Assembly: GCA_033557465.1 (NCBI GenBank)
Contig: CM066047.1
Span: forward strand, 5,952,001 to 6,016,000
DNA from: Ichthyophis bannanicus
Taxonomy: Eukaryota; Chordata; Amphibia; Gymnophiona; Ichthyophiidae
Direction of reading: 5' to 3'
Length of the DNA stretch: 64,000 bases
The notes beneath the pieces were generated by a model that was not told where the DNA came from, did no database searches, and saw nothing but the letters and a program-made list of their open reading frames with translations. The translations under genes and the position numbers were made by a program. Shown here piece by piece: positions 33,019 to 46,400 of the stretch. How positions within the stretch are numbered: the first letter of the stretch is position 1; each line of letters opens with the position of its first letter.

Positions 33019-33226
33019 CAGTATGGCATATCTTATGTTCTTAAGTCCATAAACCATTATTAAAGAGGCTAGGGAAATCCACTACTTACCCCTGGGAGAA
33101 GCAGCATCGAATGTATATACCTTTGGGAACCTGACACATAGTTGAGACCTGGAATGACCACTGTTGGAAACAGGATACTGATGGACCTTTGGTCTGACCC
33201 AGTATGGCATATCTTAAGTTCTTATA
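33019..33226 (+). mobile_element. CR1 3'-end pieces
   Basis: First a 25-base CR1 tail (CCCAGTATGGCATATCTTATG at 33019), then GTCCATAAACCATTATTAA at 33044 (end of ORF2 and start of 3' UTR). The tail follows at 33160-33226 (CTGTTGGAAACAGGATACTG ... GACCCAGTATGGCATATC). It is probably the 3' end of the CR1 started at 17910, with the DIRS B insertion and a rearrangement between. Confidence 0.7.
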
Positions 33227-34740
33227 GCTTGACGGCTCAATGCAGAAACCCTGCGTTAGAGCATAACACGAAACATGTGGTGCAAGGTTGCCTAACGCAG
33301 GTTTAGCACAGAAGTTTTTCTCCAAGCGATACTTTAAGCAAAGAGCATGCAAATGAGCAATGCACAAAAAGTCTGTGTTAAACAAGGAGAGCATCGGTGT
33401 TCACATTATCAACACCAATATCCTGCACAAAAAGGCACTTGTGCTGGAATACTATGCAGGGCCTAACCACAGTATTATTTTACTGAGAATAATATTGGTA
33501 TTCATAGATGCCAATATTATTCCATGCAGAAATTCCAGGACATGTGCACACATTGTTCTAGCATACTTCCCCTGCTGTTTTCTTTCAGCAATCTCTTCAG
33601 CAAAGCCAGAAAAAAAAGCTGTGGGGGCTGTGTGCTCAAGAAACAGCCATAAATTCCTCACCAGCAACTGCTGCAGATCCATGAGCTAACCCTTAACAGG
33701 CTCTCAGACCTCATGTTAAAATCCCAGCATTCAGCTCAGCCTTCTGCTCACGTCTTTGCATCTACGCCACATAGATAGTAATGAAGCAGCTAGCTATTTT
33801 GAATGGATTTAAATGCACTGTGTACTGCCATTAGTGCAGTCATCTGCAATGATTATGCTCAAGGAAAATAGCTTTCTACATTCTGCGCCCACACTAGAGC
33901 AGAAAATTGTGCGTAAACACTGCGAAGATGGCAGCACACATTTCTGCATCAGCCCATTGATGTCAAAGAAGTAGGTGAACAGAACCATATAGTTAGTGTC
34001 AATTAAAACATTACATAGGCAGACTTTTGACCCCTGTCTGGTGTTCTATTTGTATGCACGTCATTTTCATTTTAGAGCAGTATTTCTGAACTCAGTTCTG
34101 GAGGCACATCTAATCGGTTTGGTTATCAGGATAGCTACACTGAATATGCATGAGAGCAATTTACATACAATGGTCAACACTAAGATTGCTGTACATACAG
34201 AAATTAGAAACTTATTTCTAGTCATTAATTCTCAGAGGTATTACATTTATAAATGTTATTTCAGAAAATATCAAACAGAGTCACACTTCTTCTCCCACGT
34301 CTGCCTGCTCCCCCCCCCCTTTTGTGAAAGTAATCAAACTCAGTAGTCTTCTGGTGGAATTGGTTGCGCTACCCTATTTCCCCTCCTTGATGTTTCCTAT
34401 GTATTTTGTGCTGTTTTAATACGTGCGAGTTCTATGTTTAAGTACTTAAATTGCTGGCTTTCTTTGTAAACTGCTATTAGCTGTATATAAATTCTTCAAA
34501 TAAATATTTTGTCATATAAAATCTTAGTATTAGGAGCCATATTTACACAGAATCAAATGCTTCAACTACACTAAATATATAGTTAAACAACTGTAAAATG
34601 CAAATGAAGTAAAATAAACAGAGAAATTTGAAGTAAAAATATGTGACTCTTAAGATCAGATAAAGCAGAAGTTCACTGCCTCTACAATGAGTATTTTGGG
34701 AATGAACTGTAGTTGTTACCATTTCCTCTTTGTCAATCAG
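33227..34740. other. No gene recognised; probable intron of a host gene
   Basis: About 1.5 kb with no LINE, DIRS or RNA-gene motif, ending at the acceptor site of the exon at 34741. It contains a 14-bp hairpin stem (33488-33501 with 33508-33521). The base composition is more AT-rich than the retroelements. Confidence 0.45.
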
Positions 34741-34874
34741 ATTCACCTAGCATTAGAAAACTTACTGACATTTTGAATATCTCATGTATGAAGCGAGACC
34801 CCAGGAGAGATCACAGTGAAGAATGGAATGCAATTTCACAGACGTTTTATGATTCTTCTTTTCCCACAGAACAA
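34741..34874 (+). CDS. Putative penultimate coding exon of an unidentified host gene
   Basis: A pyrimidine-rich tract and CAG (ATTTCCTCTTTGTCAATCAG, ending 34740) precede a 134-bp open stretch, followed by a consensus donor GTAAGT at 34875. The first two bases complete a split codon. The next 44 codons read SPSIRKLTDILNISCMKRD, PRRDHSEEWNAISQTFYDSS and FPTEQ with no stop, ending in phase 0. The peptide is hydrophilic and not like any transposon protein. I do not recognise the gene. Confidence 0.55.
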
Positions 34875-35266
34875 GTAAGTCAATTAAAAATATTTCATGG
34901 CCAGATACAACTACATGCAATGCTGTACACATCTGGCTGCTTTAAGATGAAGTGATCTCAAAATAATACAAAGGGGGCAATATGGCACCATTTTTCACAA
35001 TTAAGGTTGATAAAAAACAGCAGGAAAAAGTCACAGTACATAAATCAAACAGATGCTATCTAACTTTTTTGGGAGGAGAAAAGGCAGTATTTTTGTACCT
35101 CAACAAAAAAAATTGTCCAGTATATTTAAGATAACCTTTTATACTCTTGTATTGCATATTTATACAGTTGCTTCTGATAGACCTATCTAGATGAATCATA
35201 AATTTGTTAAATAAAGTCTATGCTACATTTTCAACTTAATAAAGGAAATACTATTTTCTTTTTCAG

Positions 35267-35320
35267 ACTTCTGTCCTTATTGGGCAAGAGAAGGAAAACA
35301 GAGAAGCAAACAAAATATAA
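35267..35320 (+). CDS. Putative terminal coding exon of the same host gene
   Basis: Acceptor ACTATTTTCTTTTTCAG ends at 35266. The exon reads, in phase 0 and so compatible with the donor at 34875, TSVLIGQEKENREANKI, then TAA at 35318-35320. The implied intron is 392 bp. The splice phases, the strong sites and the poly(A) signal 120 bases downstream support a real gene 3' end. Confidence 0.5.
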   Translation, partial: TSVLIGQEKENREANKI

Positions 35321-35442
35321 GATACACATTAATGTCACTTTTTCTTCTATAAAGTAGCTTAAGTGTTTAGCCTTCAAGGAAAACAGTTCCATTACTCTTG
35401 CACGGCTACTCTAAACCACAATATATAAATAGAGATAATGGG

Positions 35443-35448
35443 AATAAA
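35443..35448 (+). promoter_or_regulatory. Poly(A) signal AATAAA of the host gene
   Basis: AATAAA about 120 bases after the putative stop codon, followed by a GT-rich stretch (GTGTTTCTC, TTGTGTTTTATTG) suitable as a downstream element. Confidence 0.45.
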
Positions 35449-35640
35449 TAGTGTTTCTCTATGACACGTAAGTGAATATATCAATTGTGTTTTATTGTCC
35501 AAGTATACATTTAAAATTTTAGATGTGAAATGCCAGACTTTATTGTACAAAGATGTGTGTGCATTATAATCAAAGCATTTAAAATGGGTAACTCCGGCTC
35601 CCTGAGGATTGCTTTTTCATGAGAGATGCAAGGGACCATA

Positions 35641-37261
<1,621 letters not shown>

Positions 37262-37620
37262 TATCTAAATTAATTTGGTGAGAACTCTAAGGCAAATCGA
37301 GTAGTGAGTTAAACTTTATCTGAGCCTATATTAGGCCTAGAGAAAGTCTTTTCAGCATGCTCCCAAAGGTTAGTACTTTAAGGCAGCACTACTATATAAT
37401 TACTAGCCACCACTATATGCTTTTCTAAATAGCATTTTGCTGGTGCCTAGAACAATTTCAGTGCAATTATAAATGTGCTGTAATATGCATTTATAATAAT
37501 AATTTTTCAAAAAGCAGGATTGAGTCAGGCATACAATGGGGTGGTATCAATGCTTATCACTGGGATGAATCGCTCTCCCAAAGCTCAGAACTTTGTGTAA
37601 AATTCTGAGCATGCATGGTT
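37262..37620. other. No gene recognised
   Basis: AT-rich sequence after the Tc1 element. No coding or repeat signal recognised. Confidence 0.45.
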
Positions 37621-37800
37621 ACATAAGATATACCATACTAGGCCAGACCAAGGTCCATCAAGCCCTGTATCCTGTTTCCAACAGTGGCCAATCAAGGTCA
37701 CAAATACCTAGCAGGTTTCCAAAAAGGCACACATGTTCCACAATGCTTGTTTTGGGGCAAGCAGCGGATTTCCCAGGTCCTCTTTAATAATGGTTCTTCC
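37621..37800 (-). mobile_element. CR1 3'-end fragment
   Basis: ACATAAGATATACCATACTA, GACCAAGGTCCATCAAGCCC and CTGTTTCCAACAGTGGCCAA are the reversed CR1 tail. The fragment is only about 180 bases and is diverged. The stretch to 37970 is unassigned. Confidence 0.8.
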
Positions 37801-38133
37801 CATGCTCATCAATCTCCTCAGTTTTGTGATTTCTGCTGTACCAAACAAGTGCAAAACCAAAGCTCTTCTGATTGTTTTTGATAGGATTTTACCTCTGTGC
37901 TTTCTAACATTGCTTACCAGTATTATTTTCTTCCTGCTTTTCATTTTGTTTAAAAACAAATTTGTCGAAGGGTCACGTGGTGTGGTGAGACCGAGTGGAT
38001 GTGATCTGCTCGAGCTCCGGGCTTCCCTCTCCTCCACCAACATAATGAGCTGTGCCTAAGCCTTCAGGCGTCGTCAGCATCTCAGGAGGAGAGGTGAGAA
38101 ACTCACTTAAGCGACTCCCACGGTGCGCGAGAC

Positions 38134-38235
38134 ATGGCAGTGGCGGTAAAAGCAGGCAGAAGGGAGAAGGAACGGATGGCCAGGCAACACAAGATGGCGG
38201 AGTCGCCCCATGCCCCCAGCTCACTAACATCGCCG
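38134..38235 (+). pseudogene. L1 ORF1 N-terminus, split by CR1
   Basis: MAVAVKAGRREKERMARQHK followed by MAESPHAPSS corresponds to the MAAKLAQKEKSR...KMADAS start of the first L1's ORF1. The frame runs on without a stop into CR1 ORF2 sequence, so a fused open frame reaches 39480. Confidence 0.75.
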
Positions 38236-41200
38236 GCAAAACTAGATATTAGGGGAAAGCCGACAGTCGCCCAAGAGCGGATGGTTCGGAAGAATGTATC
38301 TTTGAAGGATACTACCAAAAGCAGAGAGGTTCCACAAAAGAGTAAAGTAGCCCAAATGCTCTCAAGTATGGAGCAGACTGAGCTTAAAGATCCCAAATTA
38401 CCCATGTCTAACAATAGCCAAATTAATATGAGTAAAATACATTCTCTAAAATGCTTGTATGCAAATGCTAGAAGTCTAAAAAATAAGATGGGAGAGTTAG
38501 AATATATAGCACTAAATGAAAGGTTAGATATGATTGGAATATCAGAGACATGGTGGAAGGAGGACAACCAGTGGGACACTGTGATACCTGGGTACAAACT
38601 ATATCGTAATGATAGAGCTGATCAAATTGGTGGAGGGGTTGCTCTCTATGTTAGAGAGGGCATTGAGTCAGAAAGGATTAAAGTTTTGCAGGAAACAAAA
38701 TCTGCTGTAGAATCTATATGGATTGAAATTCCATGTAAAAGGGGGAAGGCAATGGCAGTGGGGGTGTACTATCGAACACCTTGCCAGAATGACCAAATGG
38801 ATGATGAAATGCTCAAAGAAATCAAGGAAGCTAACAAAAGTTACAGTGCAGTAATAATAATGGGTGATTTCAACTACCCCGGTATCGACTGGGTCAGTGT
38901 CACGTCAGTACATGCTAGGAAGATAAAGTTCCTAGATGAAATAAATGACTGCTTCTTGGAGCAGCTGGTTCATGAACCGACCAGGGGGGAAGCCATATTA
39001 GACCTAGTCCTTAGTGGAACACCAGATCTAGTGCAAGAGATAAGGTTGTTGGGGCAACTTGGCAATAGTGATCATAGCATGATCGCCTTTGATTTAATTA
39101 GTGGAGCAGGGATAGTAAGGAAATCCACAATACTACCTTTTAACTTTCGAAAGGGAAACTATGATAAAATGAGGAAAACAGTTAAGAAAAAACTAAAAGG
39201 AGCAGTTGCAAAGATTAAAGACGTACATCAGGCTTGGCTGTTGTTGAAAAATACTATCTTGGAAGCCCAGACCAGCTGTATTCCACGCTTTAAGAAAAGT
39301 GGAAGGAAGTCCAAAAAACTGCCAGCATGGTTTAAAGGTGAGGTCAGAGAGGCTGTGGTTGCCAAAAAAAGCATCTTTCAGGAAATGGAAAAAAGAGCCA
39401 AACGACGAAACCTGGAAACAGCACAAGCACTGGCAAGTCAAATGCAAGGCATTGATAAGGCAGGCAAAGGGAGAATTTGAGAAGAAGCTTGCTGCGGAAG
39501 CAAAAACGCAAAGTAAAGACCTTTTCAAGTACATTCGTAGCAAAAAACCTGTGAGAGAGTCAGTTGGTCCATTAGATGATAAAGGGGTTAAAGGAGCACT
39601 AAGAGGCGACAAGGCGATAGCGGAGAGATTGAATGAATTCTTTGCTTCAGTCTTTACTGAGGAAGATGTATGGATGTTACCCATGACTAAAGTGGTATTT
39701 AAAGGTGCGGAAGAATTGAAGGAAATATCGATACACCGGGAAGATGTATTACAACTATTAGATAAACTGAAGAGTAGCAAATCACCTGGGCTGGATGGTA
39801 TACATCCAAGGGTGTTGAAAGAACTGAAATACGAGATTGCAGACCTGCTATTAGTAATCTGTGAACTATCATTAAAATCATCTCTAATACCTGAAGATTG
39901 GAGGATCGCCAATGTAACACCAATATTTAAAAAGGGTTCCAGGGGTGATCCTGGAAACTACAGACCGGTGAGCCTGACTTCAGTACCGGGAAAAATAGTA
40001 GAAACAATCATAAAGAATAAAATTACTCAGCATGTAGATAGTCATGACGTAATGGGAGACAGCCAACATGGCTTTAGACAAGGAAGATCTTGTCTTACTA
40101 ATCTGTTATGTTTTTTTGAAAGAGTGAATAATCAGGTGGACAAAGGTGAGTCGGTTGATACTGTGTATCTGGACTTTCAGAAAGCCTTTGACAAGGTCCC
40201 TCATCAGAGACCTTTGGCAAAACTAGAGTTATGGGATAGGAGGAAGTGTCTAATTGTGGATCAGGAACTGGTTAAAAGATAGAAAGCAGAGGGTAGGGCT
40301 AAATGGCCAATTTTCCCAATGGAGAAAGGTGAATAGTGGTGTACCCCAGGGATCTGTGCTGGGTCCGCTGCTTTTTGACATATTCATAAATGACCTGGAA
40401 AGTGGAATAACGAGTGAGGTTATCAAATTTGCAGATGACACAAAACTATTTAAAGTTGTTAAAACCCAAGAGGATTGTGGAAAATTGCAAGAGGATCTTG
40501 ATAAATTGGAAGACTGGACATCAAAATGGCAGATGAAATTTAATGTGGACAAGTGCAAGGTTATGCACCTAGGGAACAACCCAAACTATGGTTACACAAT
40601 GCAAGGTTCCACATTAGGAACCACCACCCAGGAAAAAGATTTAGACGTCATTGTGGATACCATGTTAAAACCCTCGGCCCAGTGTGCAGCAGCGGCCAAG
40701 AGAGCAAATAGAATGCTAGGTATGATAAGGAAAGGAATGGAAAATAAAACAAAAGATATTATAATGCCTCTATATCGTTCCATGGTGAGACCGCACATTG
40801 AATATTGTGTGCAATTCTGGTCGCCGTATCTTAAAAAGGATATAGCGATTTTAGAAAAGGTTCAGAGAAGAGTCACCAAAATGGTAAAGGGGATGGAAGG
40901 ATACTCCTATGAAGAAAGGGTAAAAAGGTTGGGGCTCTTTAACCTGGAAAAGAGACGGCTGAGGGGAGATATGATAGAAGTCTATAAATTAATGAACAGA
41001 GTGGAACGGGTAAACGTAGATCAATTGTTTACCTTATCAGAATATAGAAAGAGTAGGGGACATGCAATGAAGCTACAGGGTAAACTATTTAAGACTAATA
41101 AAAGAAAATATTTTTTCACTCAACGTGTAATCAAACTCTGGAATTTGTTACCGGAGGATGTAGTAAAGGCTGTTAGTGTAGCTGGGTTTAAAAAAGGTTT

Positions 41201-41413
41201 GGACAAGTTCCTGGAGGAAAGGTCCATAAACCATTATTAAGAAGGGACCCAGGATATCAATGCTTGAAGCGATACAAGCATTGTGGAACCTGTGTCCCTT
41301 GGGGAAACTGCTAGGTACGTATGACCTAGATTGGCCACTGTTGGAAACAGAATACTGGGCTTGATGGACCTTGGTCTGACCCAGTATGGCATATCTTATG
41401 TTCTTATGTTCAC
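38236..41413 (+). mobile_element. CR1 LINE (first family) nested in L1 ORF1
   Basis: It begins just before the ORF1-ORF2 boundary of CR1 (AAAGCCGACAGTCGCCCAAG) and ends with the complete CR1 tail GACCCAGTATGGCATATC, then CTTATGTTCTTATGTT. L1 ORF1 resumes immediately (SLIEEISAAVSNALAAQFDT). It is 5'-truncated and lacks ORF1. It provides the best uninterrupted comparison for the RTE insertion at 14.1 kb. Confidence 0.9.
38430..41240 (+). pseudogene. CR1 ORF2: endonuclease and RT, two frameshifts
   Basis: Endonuclease blocks: CLYANARSLKNKMGELEYI, ISETWWKEDNQWD, GGGVALYVREG, VGVYYRTPC, IIMGDFNYPGIDW and GNSDHSMIAFDL. RT blocks: KSPGLDGIHPRVLKELKYE, PGNYRPVSLTSVPGKIVETI, QHGFRQGRSCLTNLL, TVYLDFQKAFDKVPH (A), [17 protein letters not shown] (B), KFADDTKLFKVV (C), then [16 protein letters not shown] and the terminus SINHY at 41240. 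A frameshift lies in the A run near 39370 and another near 40230. All catalytic residues that can be read are present. Confidence 0.9.
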
Positions 41414-42205
41414 TCATTGAGGAGATCTCAGCAGCAGTATCTAATGCGCTGGCGGCTCAATTTGATACCCTGCAGGGTAAATTGGATGCCTTGCAGAGTT
41501 TGGTGGATTTGCTGGGCGGCAGGATGCAGAGGCCTGTATAGGGCTGGCATAGGAGAGTGTGGAGGCCTTGACGCAAGAGGTGAAGCAAATGCAAGTGGCG
41601 TTGCAGGTGCAGGAGGCCAAAGTTGATGACCTTGAGAACCGATCCCGCTGCAATAATCTCCGCTTTATGGGGATTCCGAGCAGTATACCAGACAAGGACT
41701 TAAAGAGTTATCTGGAGTCCCTGATACTGTATATGTGAGAAGGTGGAGAGGATCATGGACTGCATTTGGAAAGAGTGCATAGAGTGGGGCCTCGACAAAC
41801 AACGGACCATAGACCCCGGGTGGTGCTGGCGAAGTTTTTGCAGTTCCCCCAAAAAGAAGCAGTGCTGCGGACAGTTACGAAAAATGGGAACTGTGGTCAA
41901 GGATAATGTGAAAGTGCGAATAGCACAGGACTACTCGGCGGTTTTGAGCCAATGGAGGAGGGCCTATGCTCCCCTCTGCCATAAGCTGGTGGAAGCCAAA
42001 ATTCAATTTATGGTACCGTATCCCTCCCGACTCCAAATTATACATGAGGGTACATTTCAGAGCTTTGCTACAGCATCCGAGGCGGCGAAATATGTGGAGG
42101 AATTGACGCAGAAGCAAGCAACCACTATCGGGGAGCAGGTGCAGAAAGACAGATTTGAGTCTCGTCGGCATAGAGATGATAGTGAAAGCCATGGGAAGAG
42201 ATAAG
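41414..42205 (+). pseudogene. L1 ORF1, remainder (coiled coil, RRM, C-terminal domain)
   Basis: In two or three frames: LIEEISAAVSNALAAQFDTL, LDALQSLVDLLGG, LTQEVKQMQVALQVQEAKVD, DLENRSRCNNLRFMGIPSSI (RRM start), then [75 protein letters not shown] and ESHGKR before a stop at about 42202. Frameshifts occur near 41540 and 41730. The C-terminal part resembles that of other L1 ORF1 proteins (ALxPARLRI...F.spxeA). Confidence 0.8.
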
Positions 42206-42780
42206 GGTGCCAAGGGAGTGGGTATAGAGAGAGGAGTGGACTTAAGACGGAACCCTGAGGAACTCCTACAGGTAGTGGGGTTGAAGAGGAGGATGAGCCA
42301 TCGAAGCACACACTGAAAGAGCGATGGGATAGATAGGAAGAGAACAAAGATAGTACAGAGTCTTTGAATCCAAGTGAGGATAGGGTGATAAGGTGGTTAT
42401 GGTCAACAGTGTCGAAGGCAGCAGAGAGATCAAGAATGAGGACAGAGTAAAAGCCTTTGGACTTTGCGAAGAACAAATCATTCGAGACCTTAGTAAGAGC
42501 AGTTTCAGTGGAGTGTAGGGGATGGAAGCCAGATTGTAAAGGATCCAAGAGGGTATGAGAGGAGAGGAAATCAAGACAACGATGATAGACTGCATGCTCA
42601 AGTAGTTTAGAGACGAAAGGAAGGAGAGAGATGGGACGATAGTTAGAAGGACAAGTGGGATCAAGTGAAGGTTTTTTGAGGAAAGGGAGGGAGAAATCAG
42701 GGGTGGAGGCACACTGAGGAGAGAATTGTGTGTGACAGCCTCATGGACTAAGTGCCAGGTATACCTGTGGACAAATGAGG
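42205..42780 (-). mobile_element. L2-clade LINE fragment (RT) nested in L1
   Basis: The minus strand gives [49 protein letters not shown] (motif A, Asp present), [20 protein letters not shown] and [10 protein letters not shown] (motif B), with an indel near 42350. Upstream blocks ([15 protein letters not shown]) lie in another frame. It has neither a 3' tail nor motif C. Confidence 0.8.
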
Positions 42781-43404
42781 TGGATAGGGAGGAGTGTTCC
42801 TTCCTGGACTGCCAGATGCAGTGTAGTTGAATGGTTGCTGTATTTGTTTGTTGATGGGATGTTGAGGTGAATGTTGCTTTTGGGGTAGGTGGGCATGCGA
42901 AAGCGGGCATTGTGGGGGAGGGGAGGGAATGAATGGATTGGTGGAGAGGTGGGAAGGTCTTATGTTTTTCCAGTGTTCTCTGCTTGTACCTTCTCCTCCT
43001 TCCTGCTAAGGGTAGTTGTAAGGAGAAGCGGGGGTAAACTTCTTTGCAGGCCCAACCTGAGGTTGGGGTGGGGAAGGAAATATGAGGGGGAGGGGGAGGG
43101 TGGGCGTGAGAGCCGTAGTCGTGGGGGGGGGGGGTCCGTACACATCTGGTGACCAAAGAGGGGGTGGAGGGAGAGAGTTAATTGAGGAAGGGGGTAGAGG
43201 CAACTAGAGGAGGTAGATGGACGGGTGGGCGTTGGGGGTGGGGGGCAGGGGGTTACAGAAGGTGAGGGGAGGGGGAGGGTAACAGCTTAAAGAGGAGTGG
43301 CACAAGGGGAACAACATGCAAGATTGGTTTAAGGGGGGGGGGGCCCTAGGCTGGGGGGGCCCCTACCTGAAGATATCTCCATACCGTACGGTGTAGACTC
43401 ATCA
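42781..43404 (+). other. L1 inter-ORF region, G-rich
   Basis: Very G-rich plus strand (for example GGGTGGGGAAGG, a 10-G run near 43124 and a 10-G run near 43335). No protein motif. It holds the same position between ORF1 and ORF2 as the C-rich plus-strand stretch 2045-3220 in the minus-strand L1. Confidence 0.55.
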
Positions 43405-46400
43405 GGTATTTGGTGCCCTGAGGATTGTATCTTGGAATGTATGTGGGATTGGGAACGCAATTTATTTATTTCTATTTATTTTGACAGTTTTGTATACCAC
43501 CTTATCCTTCAATCAAAGCGGTCACAACACAATTGGGGGATACATTTAACACGCAGGGATATGAGACACATACACTAATACTTACAGGGAACATGAGCAA
43601 TGGAGGGTTAAGTGGCTTGCCCAAGACCACAAGGAGCATCTGTGGGACTAGAAACCCCAGTCCTTCCGGCCCAAGGTTGCTGTCCTCTAGTGGGATTTGA
43701 ACCCCCGACCTTCCGGCCTGAAGTACCTTGCCCCAACCACTAGGCTACTCCTAGTGATTGGGGCAAGGTATCTCCTAGAGATCCAAATTGTTGCAAGCCC
43801 TAGCTAGACAAAAATGTGATATTGCCCTGCTCCAAGAAACCCATCAGACTGCCGAGAAACATCTGAAACTTCAAAGAGAGTGGGTGGGCCAGGGTTGGGG
43901 AGCTCCAGCGGTAGGGAAAAGGGTGAAGTGGTCATTCTGATCCATAAAGATTTGTCTTGGAAAGGGACTATTCAGACCCAAGTGGACGATATGTTTTATT
44001 GCACGGGACGCTGGAGGGGACAGCCTGCGGTGATAGGCAATACTTATAGTCCCAATGTTTTAGATCGCGCTTCATATGCACGATTGGCTTCTCGGATTGA
44101 AATGCTACCAGATGTCCCCTTGGTACTGGGGGGGTGATTTCAATGGGGTCTTTGATATAGCGCTGGATACAACTAAGGGGGGAGAGGACAGAACGCGTTC
44201 GTCTACAACCAGAGTTTTGCAGGGCCTTCAACTGAGACTAGGGGTGGTTGACCCATGGCGCCTGCTCCATCCGATGGAGCGAGATTTCATGCACCAATCG
44301 CGAGCGCATGGTTCAAGTGCTAGGATTCATTATATTTTGGTATCGAGGGGACTGTTTACTCATGTGGAAGATGCTCAAATTGGCCCGTCAGAGATTTCCA
44401 ACCACGCTTTGATTTGGGTGGAGTTGGAATGGGCCGGGGCAGATCCGCATTCCCGTATTTGGCGGTTCCCGTTAGATCTGTATAAGGACGCCGACTTTCA
44501 TCTTTTTCTTAAGCAGCGTTGGCAGGAATTTGCATTGAATAATGAGCAGCATAAGACTGACCCGGAATTATATTGGGAAACGGCCAAAGTGGTTCTGTGT
44601 GGAGACATCATTTGGTATTTGGCGTGGAAAAAGAGGCAGTTAATGGAGAAAATTTTCCATCTTGAAAAACAAACGATTAGGGACAGACGTAAGTATGGGA
44701 GGTATCCCTGCGCAGCTAATAGGAAGGCGCTACAGGAAACTCAAATGGCCCTTAACGAGCTACTTCATAAGAAGGCAAAGAAATCTTTTATGTACTACCG
44801 GCATTAGTTATACCAGTTTGGAGACAAGCCAGGGAAACTGCTGGCACGCTGCCTTCAGGGTAGTAGGGGAGCCAAGATCGTGGCGGCGCTTTGGGACGAT
44901 CAGGGTAAACTGAAAAAGGGGAAGCGGGAGATAGCTCAGGTTTTTCGCTCCTTTTATCAGAAACTATACCAGAGGGAGGAGGGCTCTGGACCTGGACTGG
45001 AGGAATATCTACGGGAGTTTAGGCTGCCAAGACTAGGGGAGGAACAGCAGGCCCAACTGGAGAGACCCATAACGCTTGATGAGGTCCACCAAGCCATCCA
45101 AAGCTAGCTGTTACAAGACATCTGGTTCGGATGGACTGGGGGCCGAGTTTTATAAATTATTAGGAGATATGACACCTCCCCCGTTGGTGGCGGTATATCA
45201 TAAAAGAGCTGATCAAGGGGTGACTAGATGGGGGGAGAACCACACACATATTGTACTAATACCCAAACTCGGCAAAGATCATACACAGGCCGCTTCTTAT
45301 CGACCAATTTCATTGTTGAATTTTGACCTGAAAGTGATGGCGAAAGTACTAGCAGATCGTCTAGCCCCGCTGTTGGGGGACCTGATTCACAAGTCTCAAG
45401 TGGGCTTTGTGAAGAGCAGGTATGCGGTGCATAATATACGAAAAATTTTGGCATCCCTGGAGTGGACTCAGGAGCTGGAGTGGCAGTCATTGTTGGTCAG
45501 CTTTGACGCAGAAAAAGCGTTTGACCAAGTGAGCTGGGACTATATGCACACCCTATTGCCCCGATATGGGCTGGGGAATTCCTTTTGCTCTATGGTCAAA
45601 CTTCTTTATGCGGCACCCACCGTGAGTGTGTTGTGCAATGGGTTGCTGTCGGATAAATTTCCTCTGTAGAGGGGTACAAGGCAGGGATGCTCACTTTCTC
45701 CCCTGTTATTTGTGCTCTCTCTTGACCCCCTGATACGGCGAATAGAGTTATCCAAGGAAATTCTAGGGGTGCGCATTGGCAGGTATGGGCTTAAGATAGC
45801 AGCCTTTGCGGACGATATATTAGTACATTTACCGTCACCACAGCAATCATTGCCCAAGCTACTAGAAGAATTCTCTGCATTTGGGGATTTCGCTGGATTC
45901 CGCATTAACATGGATAAATCCGAGGCCTTAGACGTTTTGGGGAACTTAAGGGGGAGTTGGGGAGGTACTTTCCTGCTACGGTGGGCAGGGGAGTCTTTCT
46001 TATTTAGGAATTCTTTTAACCAGAGAGCTGCGAGAGCTATATAGGCGAAATTATGAGAGGATTTCCCTTAGACTTTGGACGCAGTTGCAGGCTTGGCGCC
46101 TCCTTCTGTTGTCATTAGGAGGGAGAGTGGCAGCGGTGGGAATGGTAATTATGCCACGAATTTTGTACTGGATGCAAACACTCCCAGTGTGGCTGCTGCA
46201 AAGAGACTTGGCTCGTTTGGAAAGGGAGATTCGGGGTTTTTTATGGAAAAGGGCGAGAGCACGGATCCCGATGAGTCGTTTGAAAGAAAGTTGGAGTACT
46301 GGAGGGATGGGGCTCCCAGATTTAAAGCTCTATTCCTTGGCATGTCAGGCACGGCACCTAGGGGACTGGCTAGGAAATATAGAGACCTATACTCCCAGGG

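Noticed and set aside
33360..33689. 109-codon open frame as an exon of the host gene
   Set aside because: No convincing splice sites in frame and no protein-like composition. A chance frame is more likely.
42266..43156. Minus-strand 296-codon open frame
   Set aside because: Its right part is the reverse of a G-rich L1 spacer (Pro/Ser low complexity) and its left part is an out-of-frame reading of an L2 RT. No coherent protein.
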